Assembly: GCF_029080175.1 (NCBI RefSeq)
Contig: NZ_JARFJC010000029.1
Strand: one strand, 5' to 3'
Origin: Luteipulveratus flavus
GTDB taxonomy: Bacteria > Actinomycetota > Actinomycetes > Actinomycetales > Dermatophilaceae
DNA: 64,000 nt
Position 1 is the first letter of the stretch. Each line of letters starts with the position of its first letter. The notes beneath the pieces were generated by a model. That model was given only the letters and a program-made list of their open reading frames with translations. It ran no database searches and was not told the DNA's origin. Made by a program: the position numbers and the translations under genes. Positions 1 to 8,909 of this stretch are shown in pieces.

Positions 1-147
1 CAGGGCGGCTACAACCAGGGCCAGGCCGGTTACGGCCAGCAGGGCTACGGCGACCAGTCCCAGTACGGCCAGGGCGGCTACGGCCAGCAGGGCGGCTACA
101 ACCAGGGCCAGGCCGGTTACGGCCAGCAGGGCTACGGCGACCAGTCC
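1..147 (+). repeat. In-frame direct repeat, 87-bp period
   Basis: Bases 1-60 recur identically at 88-147. The following 15 bases (61-75 and 148-162) match at all but one position. The 87-bp period equals 29 codons, so the repeat keeps the reading frame. Near-identity at DNA level points to recent tandem duplication or slippage, and copy number may differ between strains. Further copies may lie upstream of the window. Confidence 0.85.
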
Positions 148-399
148 CCGTACGGCCAGGGCTACGGCGACCAGCAGAACGCTCAGAGCCAAGGCCATGC
201 CGACCAGCCCACGCAGGGCGTCCGCGGTGACCAGGACCACGAGGCTCCCACCCAGGCGGTGCGACCCGTCGACGGCGACAGCGTGCACGAGCAGCCGACC
301 ACCGCGACCCCGGTGCAGGACGAGCGCCAACAGGGTCAGCAGAACCAGCAGGGTGGATCGTCCTGGCAGCGCGACGACCAGGGCCAGGGCAACAGCTGA
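1..399 (+). CDS. C-terminal part of a Gly/Tyr/Gln-rich low-complexity protein
   Basis: The frame is open from base 1 and stops at 397-399, so the start lies outside the window and only the last 132 codons are visible. The first 60 residues are built from G-Y-G-Q-Q, G-Y-N-Q and G-Y-G-D-Q-S units in a 29-residue repeat. The remainder is hydrophilic and rich in Q, D, T and E, with no predicted fold. No catalytic domain is visible, so function cannot be assigned. Comparable tails occur at the ends of actinobacterial membrane or RNA-binding proteins, but which domain precedes this one is unknown. A hairpin just after the stop probably ends its transcript. Confidence 0.7.
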   Translation, partial: QGGYNQGQAGYGQQGYGDQSQYGQGGYGQQGGYNQGQAGYGQQGYGDQSPYGQGYGDQQNAQSQGHADQPTQGVRGDQDHEAPTQAVRPVDGDSVHEQPTTATPVQDERQQGQQNQQGGSSWQRDDQGQGNS

Positions 400-420
400 A
401 CCGACCCGACCACGTCGACA

Positions 421-445
421 CCCCGCACCGGCCGCCGGTGCGGGG
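421..445 (+). terminator. Hairpin after the repeat protein gene
   Basis: CCCCGCACCG (421-430) and CGGTGCGGGG (436-445) form a perfect 10-bp stem with a 5-nt loop, 21 bases after the stop at 399. There is no T-tract, as is common in high-GC actinobacteria. The hairpin overlaps the first possible GTG start of the polymerase gene (438), which argues that this gene really begins at 456 or 465. Confidence 0.6.
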
Positions 446-2117
446 TTCGTCGTCCGTGCAGCCGGTGCGGCGCGCGCTGGTCGTCGACAGCTCCGGCCGG
501 CACGCCGTCGTCGTCGAGAGCGACGCGTCGGACCCGGTCGCGAGCGGGCCGATCGGCGAGGTCGTCGAGCGGGTCGCGGCGTACGAGGCGCAGGGCCCGA
601 GCCGATGGGTCTGGTGGAACCGGTCCGCTGCCGCCCCGGCGGTCGAGGCGCGAGTCGTGCTGCGCCGGTGCTGGGACCTGCAGGAGGTGCACCGGCTGCT
701 CGTCGGCGGCTGGTCGGCCGACCCGGACGAGGTCTGGGCCGTCTCGCACGGGCTGGCCCCGGGCGACCGGCCGTCGGGGCCGACGGGCGACCTGTTCGAC
801 AGCACGGACGCCGACGAGCCGCTCGTCCGCGACGACGGCTATCTCGGTGCGCGCGCCCTCGACCCGGCCTGGCCGGCCGGACCGGAGGAGTGCGCGGCCT
901 GGGGCGTCCTCGCGCTGCGGGTGGCTCGGCGGCAGGAGGAGCTGCTGAGGGCACGGTCGGGTCGTGCCCTCAGCACCGCGTACAGCGAGTCCGGCGCCGG
1001 TCTGCTGTGCCTGGAGCTGGCCCGCGACGGGCTCCCGATCGACCGCGCCCGGATGTCCGAGCTGATCACCCTGGCCGCCGGGCCACGGCCCGAGACCGAC
1101 GCGCACGCCGCCGCCATCCGCCGCGAGCGCGACCAGCTCGTCCTGCAGCACGTCCCCGGCCGCGAGCGGACGGATCTGCGCAACCCGGCGCAGGTGCTGC
1201 AGCTTCTGAACGCTGTCGGGGTCCGGGTCGACGACACCCGCTCCTGGCGGCTGGACCCGTACCGAGGGATGCACCCGGTCGTCGAGGCGCTGCTGGCCTG
1301 GCGGAAGTCCGAGCGGATCGCGACGACCTACGGATGGACCTGGCTGGACCGGTTCGTCGGCGAGGACGACCGGCTACGCGGCGAGTGGACGGTCTGCGAC
1401 GGTGGCGCCGGACGGATGACGGCGGGCGCGGGGCTGCACAGCCTGCCCGCTCCCCTGCGCCCGGGTGTTGCCGCCGGCGCCGGGCAGGTGCTGATCCGGG
1501 CCGATCTCGGTCAGGTGGAGCCGCGGGTGCTGGCCGTGGTGTCCGGGGACCGCGCGTTCGCGGCCGCCACCGCGGCGGACGACCTGTACGCCGACGTCGC
1601 GGCGCGGCTGCGTATCGACCGTCCCGTCGCGAAGATCGCGGTGCTGGCGGCGATGTACGGGCAGACGTCCGGCGCGGCCGGAGAGGCGCTCACCGGGCTG
1701 GAGCGTGCGTACCCGACCGCCATGGCCTACCTCGGGCGCGCGGCGGAGACCGGTGAACGCGGCGAGGCGGTGACCACGTACGGCGGTCGGCGGGTACCGG
1801 TCGACGAGGGCGGCGATCCGGCGCGTCGCCGGGCCGTCGGCCGGTTCACCCGCAACGCGGTCGTCCAGGGTGCGGCTGCCGAGCTCTTCAAGGCCTGGGC
1901 CCTGACGGTCCGGGCCGGCATCGTCCCGATCGGCGGGCAGATCGTCCTGTGCCTGCACGACGAGCTGGTACTCCACGTACCGCACGAGCACGCGGACGAG
2001 GGCGTCCGTGTCGTCCACGGCGCGCTGAAGTCGGCCGCCCATCACTGGTCGGGCGGCGCGCCCGTGCGGTTCGTCGCGGACGTCAGTGTGGTGCATCGGT
2101 GGTCCGAGGCGAAGTAG
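438..2117 (+). CDS. Family A DNA polymerase-like protein (bifunctional 3'-5' exonuclease/DNA polymerase type)
   Basis: A 559-residue protein matching the stand-alone PolA-like polymerases of actinobacteria, distinct from the larger replicative Pol I. The C-terminal half carries the polymerase motifs: motif A as DLGQVEPRVLA (about residue 355), the O-helix as RPVAKIAVLAAMYGQTSG (about 395), and motif C as LCLHDELVL (about 500). The N-terminal half sits where the 3'-5' exonuclease domain would be, but I cannot find its metal-binding Asp/Glu residues, so proofreading may be lost. It probably works in DNA repair. Starts at 456 or 465 (both GTG) are credible alternatives, because 438 lies inside a terminator-like hairpin and GGGG at 442-445 is well placed for 456. 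Confidence 0.85.
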   Translation: MRGSSSVQPVRRALVVDSSGRHAVVVESDASDPVASGPIGEVVERVAAYEAQGPSRWVWWNRSAAAPAVEARVVLRRCWDLQEVHRLLVGGWSADPDEVWAVSHGLAPGDRPSGPTGDLFDSTDADEPLVRDDGYLGARALDPAWPAGPEECAAWGVLALRVARRQEELLRARSGRALSTAYSESGAGLLCLELARDGLPIDRARMSELITLAAGPRPETDAHAAAIRRERDQLVLQHVPGRERTDLRNPAQVLQLLNAVGVRVDDTRSWRLDPYRGMHPVVEALLAWRKSERIATTYGWTWLDRFVGEDDRLRGEWTVCDGGAGRMTAGAGLHSLPAPLRPGVAAGAGQVLIRADLGQVEPRVLAVVSGDRAFAAATAADDLYADVAARLRIDRPVAKIAVLAAMYGQTSGAAGEALTGLERAYPTAMAYLGRAAETGERGEAVTTYGGRRVPVDEGGDPARRRAVGRFTRNAVVQGAAAELFKAWALTVRAGIVPIGGQIVLCLHDELVLHVPHEHADEGVRVVHGALKSAAHHWSGGAPVRFVADVSVVHRWSEAK

Positions 2118-2252
2118 CCGAGCGACCCCTCCGGATGATGCGCTCGACCGCCGGCAGGACCCAGGAGTCGACGCCGAGGAAGCCGTCGAGCTCGACGGCG
2201 TACGCGGCCAGGCGGGTCGGACCCGCTGAAGTGCACCGGCCGACCGTAGCGG

Positions 2253-3206
2253 TCAGCGCAGGAAGTCGGGCCCGGCGTCCTCGTCGGAGGTGTCCGAGCC
2301 GTCGGAGGTCTCCTCGCGCAGGAACGCCTCCAGCTGCTCGCCGATCTCGTCGGCGGAGGGCAGCTCGGCCATCTCGGTCGCGAGCAGGCTCTTGCGCTCC
2401 CGCCCATCGTGATAGGCGTCGTACTGCTCCTCGAGGCCGGAGACGACCTGCCCGACCTCCTCGTTGTCGGCGATCTGCCGCTGGATGTCGACGCGGTTCA
2501 GGCCCGCCGTCGCGGCGAGACCGTCCACCGGGATCGCCAGGCCGGTCAGGGCGTGGATCGACTCCAGGGCGGCCACCGCGGCGTCGCCGAACTCCATCTG
2601 CGTGAGGTAGTGCGGGACGTGGAGGGCGAACCCGACCGCATCGGTACCCGACTCCCCCAGCCGCAGGTGCAGCAGCTGCTCCAGGCTGGCCGGGATCCGG
2701 ATCGCGCCGAACGCCGGGACGTTCTCGGTGATCAGGCTGCGGTCGGTGGCGTACCGGGTCATCCCGACCGGCCGGGTGTGCGGGACACCCATCGGGATGC
2801 CGTGCGCGCTGATGACCAGCCGCACACCCAGCATCCGGACCAGGCTGCGCACCGCCTCGACGGTGCGCTCCCACTGGTAGTCCGGCTCGGGGCCGTAGAG
2901 CACGTAGAAGGGGGTGCCCTCCTCGTCGACGACCCGGTGCAGCAGCAGCGACGGGTCCTCGTACGAGGCGATGTGGTCGCGGTCGAAGGTCATCAGGGGA
3001 CGCCGGCCGCGGTAGTCCAGCAGCTGGTCGAGGTCGAACGAGGCGACGACCTCGTTGTCGAGGGTCTCCAGGATGTGGTCGGTGAGCAGCTTCTGGGCCT
3101 GACCGGCGTCGAGCAGCCCACCGAAGGACACGATCATCGTGGAGGCACGCAGGTCCTCCTGGCGGGCGTCGGTCTCGAACTGGTACAGCAACGACGGGTC
3201 TTGCAC
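2253..3206 (-). CDS. PAC2 family protein
   Basis: A 317-residue protein matching the actinobacterial PAC2 family (fold of proteasome assembly chaperone 2; these bacteria carry one or two paralogues). Recognisable features are the N-terminal IVSFGGLLDAGQA segment, the FDLDQLLDYRGRRP stretch (about 52-65) with an M-T-F-D segment after it, and a central GIPMGVPHTRP loop (about 140). The acidic C-terminus (DTSDEDAGPDF) is typical of members that accompany the proteasome, but no proteasome gene lies nearby, so the role is inferred from family only. The GTG start is chosen because AGGAG sits 5 nt upstream; an ORF extending further upstream has no ribosome site. Confidence 0.85.
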   Translation of the reverse strand: MQDPSLLYQFETDARQEDLRASTMIVSFGGLLDAGQAQKLLTDHILETLDNEVVASFDLDQLLDYRGRRPLMTFDRDHIASYEDPSLLLHRVVDEEGTPFYVLYGPEPDYQWERTVEAVRSLVRMLGVRLVISAHGIPMGVPHTRPVGMTRYATDRSLITENVPAFGAIRIPASLEQLLHLRLGESGTDAVGFALHVPHYLTQMEFGDAAVAALESIHALTGLAIPVDGLAATAGLNRVDIQRQIADNEEVGQVVSGLEEQYDAYHDGRERKSLLATEMAELPSADEIGEQLEAFLREETSDGSDTSDEDAGPDFLR

Positions 3207-3285
3207 GATCTCTCCTGAGCGTGGCGGTCTGTCTCGTGGCTCCAACGCCCGACGGGCCGTCCCGATTCCCGACCGAGCGGGTCGA

Positions 3286-3711
3286 TCAGCCCGGGACCAC
3301 CGAGCTGTGACCCAGGCCACGGAGCCCGTCCCGCACCCGCTGCGCGTTGTCGGCGAGCACCTTCTGGTCCTCGCCGTGGGTGACTCGGGACAGGTCGAAG
3401 TCGGCCATGCTCCACGTCGGCCACACGTGAACGTGCAAGTGAGGTACCTCGAAACCCATCACCATCAGACCGGCGCGCGGGGCGTCCCAGGCCTGCCGCT
3501 GGGCCAGACCGACCTGCTTGGCGACTCCCACCAGGTGAGCGACCAGCTCCTCGTCCGCGTCCAGCCACTGGTCGACCTCGGTGCGCGGCACCACGATCGT
3601 GTGGCCATCGGTCAGCGGGTCGATGACGAGGAAGGCCACGCACACCTCGTCCTGCCAGACGAAGTGGCCGGGGATCTCACCGTCGATGATCTTGCTGAAC
3701 AGGGTCGCCAT
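3286..3711 (-). CDS. HIT family nucleotide-binding hydrolase
   Basis: A 141-residue histidine triad protein. It begins MATLFSKIIDGEIPG, the classic HINT-type N-terminus, and carries the triad as HLHVHVWP near residue 100, with the middle histidine as predicted nucleophile. Family members hydrolyse phosphoramidate or adenylated nucleotides (for example AMP-lysine) in the cytoplasm. The ATG at 3711 is preferred over one eight codons upstream because it matches the family start. It lies 80 bp upstream of the PAC2 gene on the same strand and may be transcribed with it. Confidence 0.9.
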   Translation of the reverse strand: MATLFSKIIDGEIPGHFVWQDEVCVAFLVIDPLTDGHTIVVPRTEVDQWLDADEELVAHLVGVAKQVGLAQRQAWDAPRAGLMVMGFEVPHLHVHVWPTWSMADFDLSRVTHGEDQKVLADNAQRVRDGLRGLGHSSVVPG

Positions 3712-3792
3712 GGTGCTCGACCCTACTGATCGCACCGGACGATCGACCTCACACCTCGTGCACGGGAGAGCGCGGGACTTCAGGGATGGTCC

Positions 3793-6700
3793 TCAGACGG
3801 CGTCCATCGCCTTGTAGACGCGCTTCTCCGACACCGGGTAGGCGGTCCCGAGACGCTGGGCGAACAGGCTCACCCGCAGCTCCTCGACCATCCATCGCAG
3901 CTCGACGACGGCGGGCTCGCTGCGCCGGGCCGCCGGCAGCTCGGCCAGCAGGTCCTCGCGCTCCTGCTCCACGCGACGGACGACCTCGGCCCGCTCCTGG
4001 TCGCGCGCCATGTCAGCGGGCGCCTTGTCCAGACGCTCCAGCGCCGCACGCAGGTAGCGGTCCAGGTCGCGCAGCCGGGCCAGGCCCGTCCCGGCGACGA
4101 ACCCCGGGTACACCAGGTGGTCGAGCTGGGCGCGGACGTCCTCGCGCAGCGACGCGACGGACGCCGGCGTCATCCGGCCCAGCGCCAGGTCGAGCTCCCG
4201 GTAGTGGTTCAGTACCGGTACCAGCAGGTCGACGACCTCGATGACCCGCGGGACGACGAGCTGCTTCACCGAGCGCAGGGCCTCCTCGAACCCGGCCGGC
4301 GTACGGGGCGCTCCCCCGGGCTGGTCGGCCACCACCGCGTCGAGCGCACAGGCCAGCGCGTCGTCGAGCATCGCCTGCAGGTCGCCGTGCGGGTTGCTGC
4401 CGAGCGCGAGCCGCTGGGCGTTGGTCAGCAGGCCGAGGATGCGCTTCCACGGGACGTCGGTGTTGAGCAGCAGCAGCCGGCGCACGCCCAGGCGCGTCGC
4501 CTCGTCGCTCTCGGCGCGGCTCGGCAGGACCTCCACCGCAACGGTGTCGCCGCGGTCGACGACCGCCGGGAAGCCCTGGATCGTCTGCCGGCCCTGCTTG
4601 GTCTCGAACGTCTCCGGCAGGTCGCCGAAGGCCCACTGCCGCAGCCCCTCGCGCTCCACGGACGCGGCCGCCCGGGCCATCGTGGACCGGACCTGGCCCG
4701 CCAGCTGCTCCTTCAGGACCGACAGGTCCTTGCCCTCGCCGAGCGGCCGGCGCCGGCGGTCCTCGATCCGGAACGTCATCCGCAGGTGGTCCGGCACCCG
4801 CGACCAGTCCCACTCCTGCGGCGGGAGCCGGACGCCCGTACGGCGGGTCAGGGCGCCGGCGAGCTCGTCGGTGATGGCGCCGTCGGCCGGGTCGGTCTGC
4901 GCGAGGGCCGCCCTCGCATGGTCGGGCGCCGGGACGAAGCTGCGCCGCGTCGCCTTGGGCAACGACTTGATGAGGGCGACGGCGAGCTCCTCGCGCATGC
5001 CCGGCACCAGCCAGTCGAAGCCGGTGTCCTCGATCTGGTTGAGCTGCTCGACCGGGATGTGCACGGTGACGCCGTCGGCATCCTCGCCGGGCTCGAACTG
5101 GTAGGTCAGTCGCAGCCGCAGGTCGCCCTGCCGCCACGACTTGGGGAACTGGGACTCGTCGACGGCCTGCGCGTCGTCGCTGACCAGCAGCTCCTCGCTG
5201 TAGGTCAGCAGGTCCGGGGTCTGCCGGGACGCCGTCTTCCACCACGTGTCGAAGTGCGTCGCCGACACCACCGACTCGGGGATGCGCTCGTCGTAGAACT
5301 GCACGAGGGTCTCGTCGTCCACCAGCAGGTCACGGCGTCGGGCCCGCGCCTCCAGGTCCGACAGGCGCCGCAGCAGCGCCTGGTTGTCGGCGAAGAACCG
5401 GTGCCGGGTCTCCCAGTCGCCCTCGACGAGGGCGTGCCGGATGAACAGCTCCCGCGAGACGTGCGGGTCGACGCGCCCGTACGGCACCTTGCGCCCGGCG
5501 ACGAGCGGCACGCCGTACAACGTGACCCGCTCGAGCGCCATCGCGCTGCCCTGCTTGCGCTCCCAGTGCGGCTCGGCGTACGAGCGTTTCACCAGGTGAC
5601 CGGCCGCCCGCTCGACCCACGCCGGGTCGGTCCGCGCGTTGACCCGCGCCCACAACCGGGTGGTCTCGACCAGCTCGGCGGCCATGACCCAGTCGGGCTG
5701 GCGCCGGAACAGCGTCGAGCCCGGCTGGATCGAGAACCGGGCGTTCCGGGCCCCGAGGTAGTCGCGCCGGTCCCGGTCGCGCAGCCCGATGTGGGACAGC
5801 AGACCGGTGAGTAGCGCCTGGTGGACCGTGTCGGGCGACGCCTCGTTGTCGTTCAGGGTCAGGTGCTGCTGCTTGCACGCCTGCCGCAGCTGGGTGTGCA
5901 GGTCCTGCCACTCGCGGATCCGCAGGTAGTGCAGGTACTCGCGCTTGCACATGCGGCGGAACGCGCTGCCGCTCAGCTCCTTCTGCTGCTCCTTCAGGTA
6001 CCGCCACAGGTTCAGGTAGGAGATGAAGTCGCTGTGCTCATCCTTGAACCGCGCGTGCGCCTGGTCGGCCTGAGCCTGCGACTCGGCCGGGCGCTCGCGG
6101 ACGTCCTGGATCGAGAGACCGGCGACGATGACCAGGACCTCGTGCAGTGAGCCGTTCTCCGCTGCCGCGACCAGCATCCTGGCCATTCGTGGGTCGACCG
6201 GCAGCGCCGCGAGGGTCCGTCCGTACGCGGTCAGCCGCTTGCGCGGATCCACCGCCTCCGGGTCCAGGGCGCCGAGCTCCTCGAGCAGTCGTACGCCGTC
6301 GGTCACCTGGCGGGCGTCCGGCGGGTCGACGAACGGGAACCGGGCGACGTCACCCAGCCCGAGCGAGGTCATCTGCAGGATCACCGATGCGAGCGAGGTC
6401 CTCAGGATCTCCGGGTCGGTGAACTCCGGACGCGCCTGGAAGTCCTCCTCGGAGTACAGCCGGATGCAGATGCCCTCGGCGACGCGCCCGCACCGACCGG
6501 ACCGCTGCTGGGCCGACGCCTGGGAGACCGGCTCGATCGGCAGCCGCTGCACCTTGGTCCGCTGGCTGTACCGCGAGATGCGGGCGGTTCCGGTGTCGAC
6601 GACGTACCGGATGCCCGGCACGGTGAGCGATGTCTCGGCGACGTTGGTGGCGAGGACGACCCGCCGTCCGCTGTGCCGGCTGAACACCCGGTGCTGCTCG

Positions 6701-7659
6701 GCCGCCGACAGCCGCGCGTACAGCGGCAGGATCTCGGTCTGCGGCAGGTCCAGGCCCCGGAGCGCGTCGGCCGCGTCGCGGATCTCCCGCTCGCCCGAGC
6801 AGAAGACCAGGACGTCCTGGGCGCGACCGTCCCGCGGCGTCTCGGTCCACAGCTCCTCGACCGCCTCGACGATGCCGGTGACCTGATCGACGTCGACCTC
6901 GACCTCGCCGTCCGTGCGCACCAGCGGGCGGTAGCGCAGCTCGACGGGGTAGGTGCGCCCGGACACCTCGATGATCGGCGCCGGGACCCCGTCGCGGGCG
7001 AAGTGCTGCGCGAACTTCTCCGGGTCGATCGTCGCCGAGGTGATGATCACCTTCAGGTCCGGGCGGCGCGGCAGCAGCTGCTTGAGGTAGCCGAGGATGA
7101 AGTCGATGTTGAGCGAGCGCTCGTGGGCCTCGTCGATGATCAGGGTGTCGTACCGCCGCAGGTCGCGGTCCCGCTGCATCTCCGACAGCAGGATGCCGTC
7201 GGTCATCACCTTGACCAGGGTGTCCCGGTTGGCGTGGTCGGTGAACCGCACCTGGTAGCCGACCTGCTCCCCCAGCTCGACGTCCAGCTCCTCGGCGATG
7301 CGCTCGGCCACCGAGCGTGCGGCGATCCGCCGGGGCTGGGTGTGCCCGATGGTGCCGGCGAGCCCGCGGCCGAGCTCGAGGCAGATCTTGGGCAGCTGGG
7401 TGGTCTTGCCCGAGCCGGTCTCGCCGGCGACGACGACCACCTGGTGGTCGCGGATCGCGGCGGCGATCTCCTCGCGCGCGGCCGACACGGGCAGCGCCTG
7501 CGGGTAGGCGATCGAGGGCACGAGCGCGCGCCGGCGCTCGATGCGAGCGGTGCGCTGCTCCTCCGACTCGTGGGGGCGACGGGCACGGGGCCGACGTCCG
7601 CGCGAGGGCGCGCTGTCGGGCCCGCGACGTCGTCGCGCGGGAGAGGCTGGGTGGGTCAT
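3793..7659 (-). CDS. hrpA: ATP-dependent RNA helicase HrpA
   Basis: A 1288-residue DEAH-box helicase, the usual length for bacterial HrpA. Visible motifs are Walker A GETGSGKTTQLPK (about residue 77), DEAH in IIDEAHERSLNIDFILG (about 176), SATI motif III, and QRSGRCGRVAEG motif VI (about 385). The helicase-associated and OB-fold domains follow, then the long HrpA-specific C-terminal region with DLLTYSEELLVSD. HrpA unwinds structured RNA and in other bacteria acts in mRNA processing and rescue of stalled or collided ribosomes. The N-terminal 40 residues are Arg/Pro-rich, typical for actinobacteria. Confidence 0.95.
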   Translation of the reverse strand: MTHPASPARRRRGPDSAPSRGRRPRARRPHESEEQRTARIERRRALVPSIAYPQALPVSAAREEIAAAIRDHQVVVVAGETGSGKTTQLPKICLELGRGLAGTIGHTQPRRIAARSVAERIAEELDVELGEQVGYQVRFTDHANRDTLVKVMTDGILLSEMQRDRDLRRYDTLIIDEAHERSLNIDFILGYLKQLLPRRPDLKVIITSATIDPEKFAQHFARDGVPAPIIEVSGRTYPVELRYRPLVRTDGEVEVDVDQVTGIVEAVEELWTETPRDGRAQDVLVFCSGEREIRDAADALRGLDLPQTEILPLYARLSAAEQHRVFSRHSGRRVVLATNVAETSLTVPGIRYVVDTGTARISRYSQRTKVQRLPIEPVSQASAQQRSGRCGRVAEGICIRLYSEEDFQARPEFTDPEILRTSLASVILQMTSLGLGDVARFPFVDPPDARQVTDGVRLLEELGALDPEAVDPRKRLTAYGRTLAALPVDPRMARMLVAAAENGSLHEVLVIVAGLSIQDVRERPAESQAQADQAHARFKDEHSDFISYLNLWRYLKEQQKELSGSAFRRMCKREYLHYLRIREWQDLHTQLRQACKQQHLTLNDNEASPDTVHQALLTGLLSHIGLRDRDRRDYLGARNARFSIQPGSTLFRRQPDWVMAAELVETTRLWARVNARTDPAWVERAAGHLVKRSYAEPHWERKQGSAMALERVTLYGVPLVAGRKVPYGRVDPHVSRELFIRHALVEGDWETRHRFFADNQALLRRLSDLEARARRRDLLVDDETLVQFYDERIPESVVSATHFDTWWKTASRQTPDLLTYSEELLVSDDAQAVDESQFPKSWRQGDLRLRLTYQFEPGEDADGVTVHIPVEQLNQIEDTGFDWLVPGMREELAVALIKSLPKATRRSFVPAPDHARAALAQTDPADGAITDELAGALTRRTGVRLPPQEWDWSRVPDHLRMTFRIEDRRRRPLGEGKDLSVLKEQLAGQVRSTMARAAASVEREGLRQWAFGDLPETFETKQGRQTIQGFPAVVDRGDTVAVEVLPSRAESDEATRLGVRRLLLLNTDVPWKRILGLLTNAQRLALGSNPHGDLQAMLDDALACALDAVVADQPGGAPRTPAGFEEALRSVKQLVVPRVIEVVDLLVPVLNHYRELDLALGRMTPASVASLREDVRAQLDHLVYPGFVAGTGLARLRDLDRYLRAALERLDKAPADMARDQERAEVVRRVEQEREDLLAELPAARRSEPAVVELRWMVEELRVSLFAQRLGTAYPVSEKRVYKAMDAV

Positions 7660-7675
7660 GGCTGAGCTCAGTCTG

Positions 7676-8878
7676 TCAGGGCTTCGGGACCTCGACGAAT
7701 ACTGGTCGTCCGCGACGCGGCTGCGCCAGCAGATTTTCGAACGACGTGGGGTTGCGCGACATCGTCACCAGCAGCCGACCGTTGCGCAGCGGCAGCTCCG
7801 GGTGGGCCAGCGGCTGGTAGCTCACGAATCCCGAGCCGTCGTCGTAGGGGTACGGGGTCTGCGAGGCCAGGCTCCACGGGCCGGCCGGTGTGGGAGCGGT
7901 CCAGACGCCGATCGCGTCACCGAACTCACCACCCCGCTTGGACACGAGGACGAAGTGGTTGCCGTCCCGGTGCACCGAGAACGCCTGCGACACACCGGGA
8001 TTCGCCGGGAGCACCGGCCGCGCCCACCCCGCGTCCTCCTGCCACCGCCGCCCGTCGTAGAACTGCCACGCCATGAACCGGGACGCCTGCGCGAGCCGGA
8101 CCCGAGCCACCAGCACCGACTTCGACGTCGCTCCGCGCCCTTGCTGACTCCCGTAGACGTACAGCCAGCCACCGTCGATGAGCTGGCCCGCACCCCAGTT
8201 GACGACGGTCTCGTCGTGGGTGTCCGGCGTCAGCGAGGTCACGTCCCGGATCACCGGCTGACCACCGGAGGCGACCGTGATGCGGATCAGCGAGGCACCC
8301 AGGTAGCTGAAGTCCAGCAGGCCGGCGGGCTTGCGCTGGACCCGCGAGCAGATCACGAACGCCTCGTCGCCGCCGATCACGGCCCGCGACGCCACGGACG
8401 TCGGCCAGCACGCCTCGCCGTCCTCCGGGACACCGAGCAGCGCCGTGTCCCGCCCCGCGCCGACCTGGGTGAAGCACGTCCCCGAGCTCACCAGCAGGGA
8501 GTTGGCCACGAGCCCGGGCCGTGAGCCGGCGGCGCGCAACGTGTCGCCGAAGACCCACAGCACCCGGCCGTCGGTGAGCGGCGCCGTCGCGCCGACGTCG
8601 GCCGCCCGCCAGTCGGGCAGGTCCAGCTGCGTCATCGTGGCGTTCAGCTGGGCCGTGTCGTACGTCCGGCCGGGCTTCGGCGGCGCGCAGATCGGCGGGA
8701 GCCGGGGCACGGTCGAGCCGTCGCCGCCCGGCGGGACCGAGGCGTCAGCGGTGCCTCCCGACCGGGACGCACCGCTGACCTCCACCTGCAGGCCGGGCTC
8801 GGGCTCGGCGCATCCCGCGAGCAGCAGGGCGCCGAGCGCGGCGGCCAGCACCGCACGACGGGTCCGCGACCGAGGCAT
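7676..8878 (-). CDS. Secreted lipoprotein, DUF4185-like (beta-propeller type)
   Basis: A 400-residue protein with a lipoprotein signal: basic n-region MPRSRTRR, a hydrophobic stretch and the lipobox LLAGC (Cys at about 23). A Gly/Ser/Thr/Pro linker leads to a beta-rich domain with LWVFGDT near residue 110, which resembles the opening of DUF4185 and glycoside-hydrolase-like five-bladed propellers. Later segments (W-Y-V-Y-G-S, F-Y-D-G-R-R-W, P-Y-D-D-G-S-G) fit repeated blades. It probably sits on the outer face of the membrane and binds or processes carbohydrate; no catalytic residues can be named. Its start is 31 bp downstream of the RIO kinase stop, and its stop is 16 bp upstream of the hrpA start. 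Confidence 0.75.
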   Translation of the reverse strand: MPRSRTRRAVLAAALGALLLAGCAEPEPGLQVEVSGASRSGGTADASVPPGGDGSTVPRLPPICAPPKPGRTYDTAQLNATMTQLDLPDWRAADVGATAPLTDGRVLWVFGDTLRAAGSRPGLVANSLLVSSGTCFTQVGAGRDTALLGVPEDGEACWPTSVASRAVIGGDEAFVICSRVQRKPAGLLDFSYLGASLIRITVASGGQPVIRDVTSLTPDTHDETVVNWGAGQLIDGGWLYVYGSQQGRGATSKSVLVARVRLAQASRFMAWQFYDGRRWQEDAGWARPVLPANPGVSQAFSVHRDGNHFVLVSKRGGEFGDAIGVWTAPTPAGPWSLASQTPYPYDDGSGFVSYQPLAHPELPLRNGRLLVTMSRNPTSFENLLAQPRRGRPVFVEVPKP

Positions 8879-8909
8879 GCGCTCAGGCTAACGAGCGCGC
8901 CGGCCCGGC

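Noticed and set aside
197..1756. Long Arg/Ala-rich open frame on the plus strand over the polymerase gene
   Set aside because: Composition (Arg, Ala, Gly, Pro only) and position show it is an out-of-frame shadow of the high-GC polymerase gene.
2083..2252. Protein-like open stretch on the minus strand after the polymerase stop
   Set aside because: The segment has no ATG, GTG or TTG start near its conserved-looking part and no ribosome site; it overlaps the polymerase 3' end.
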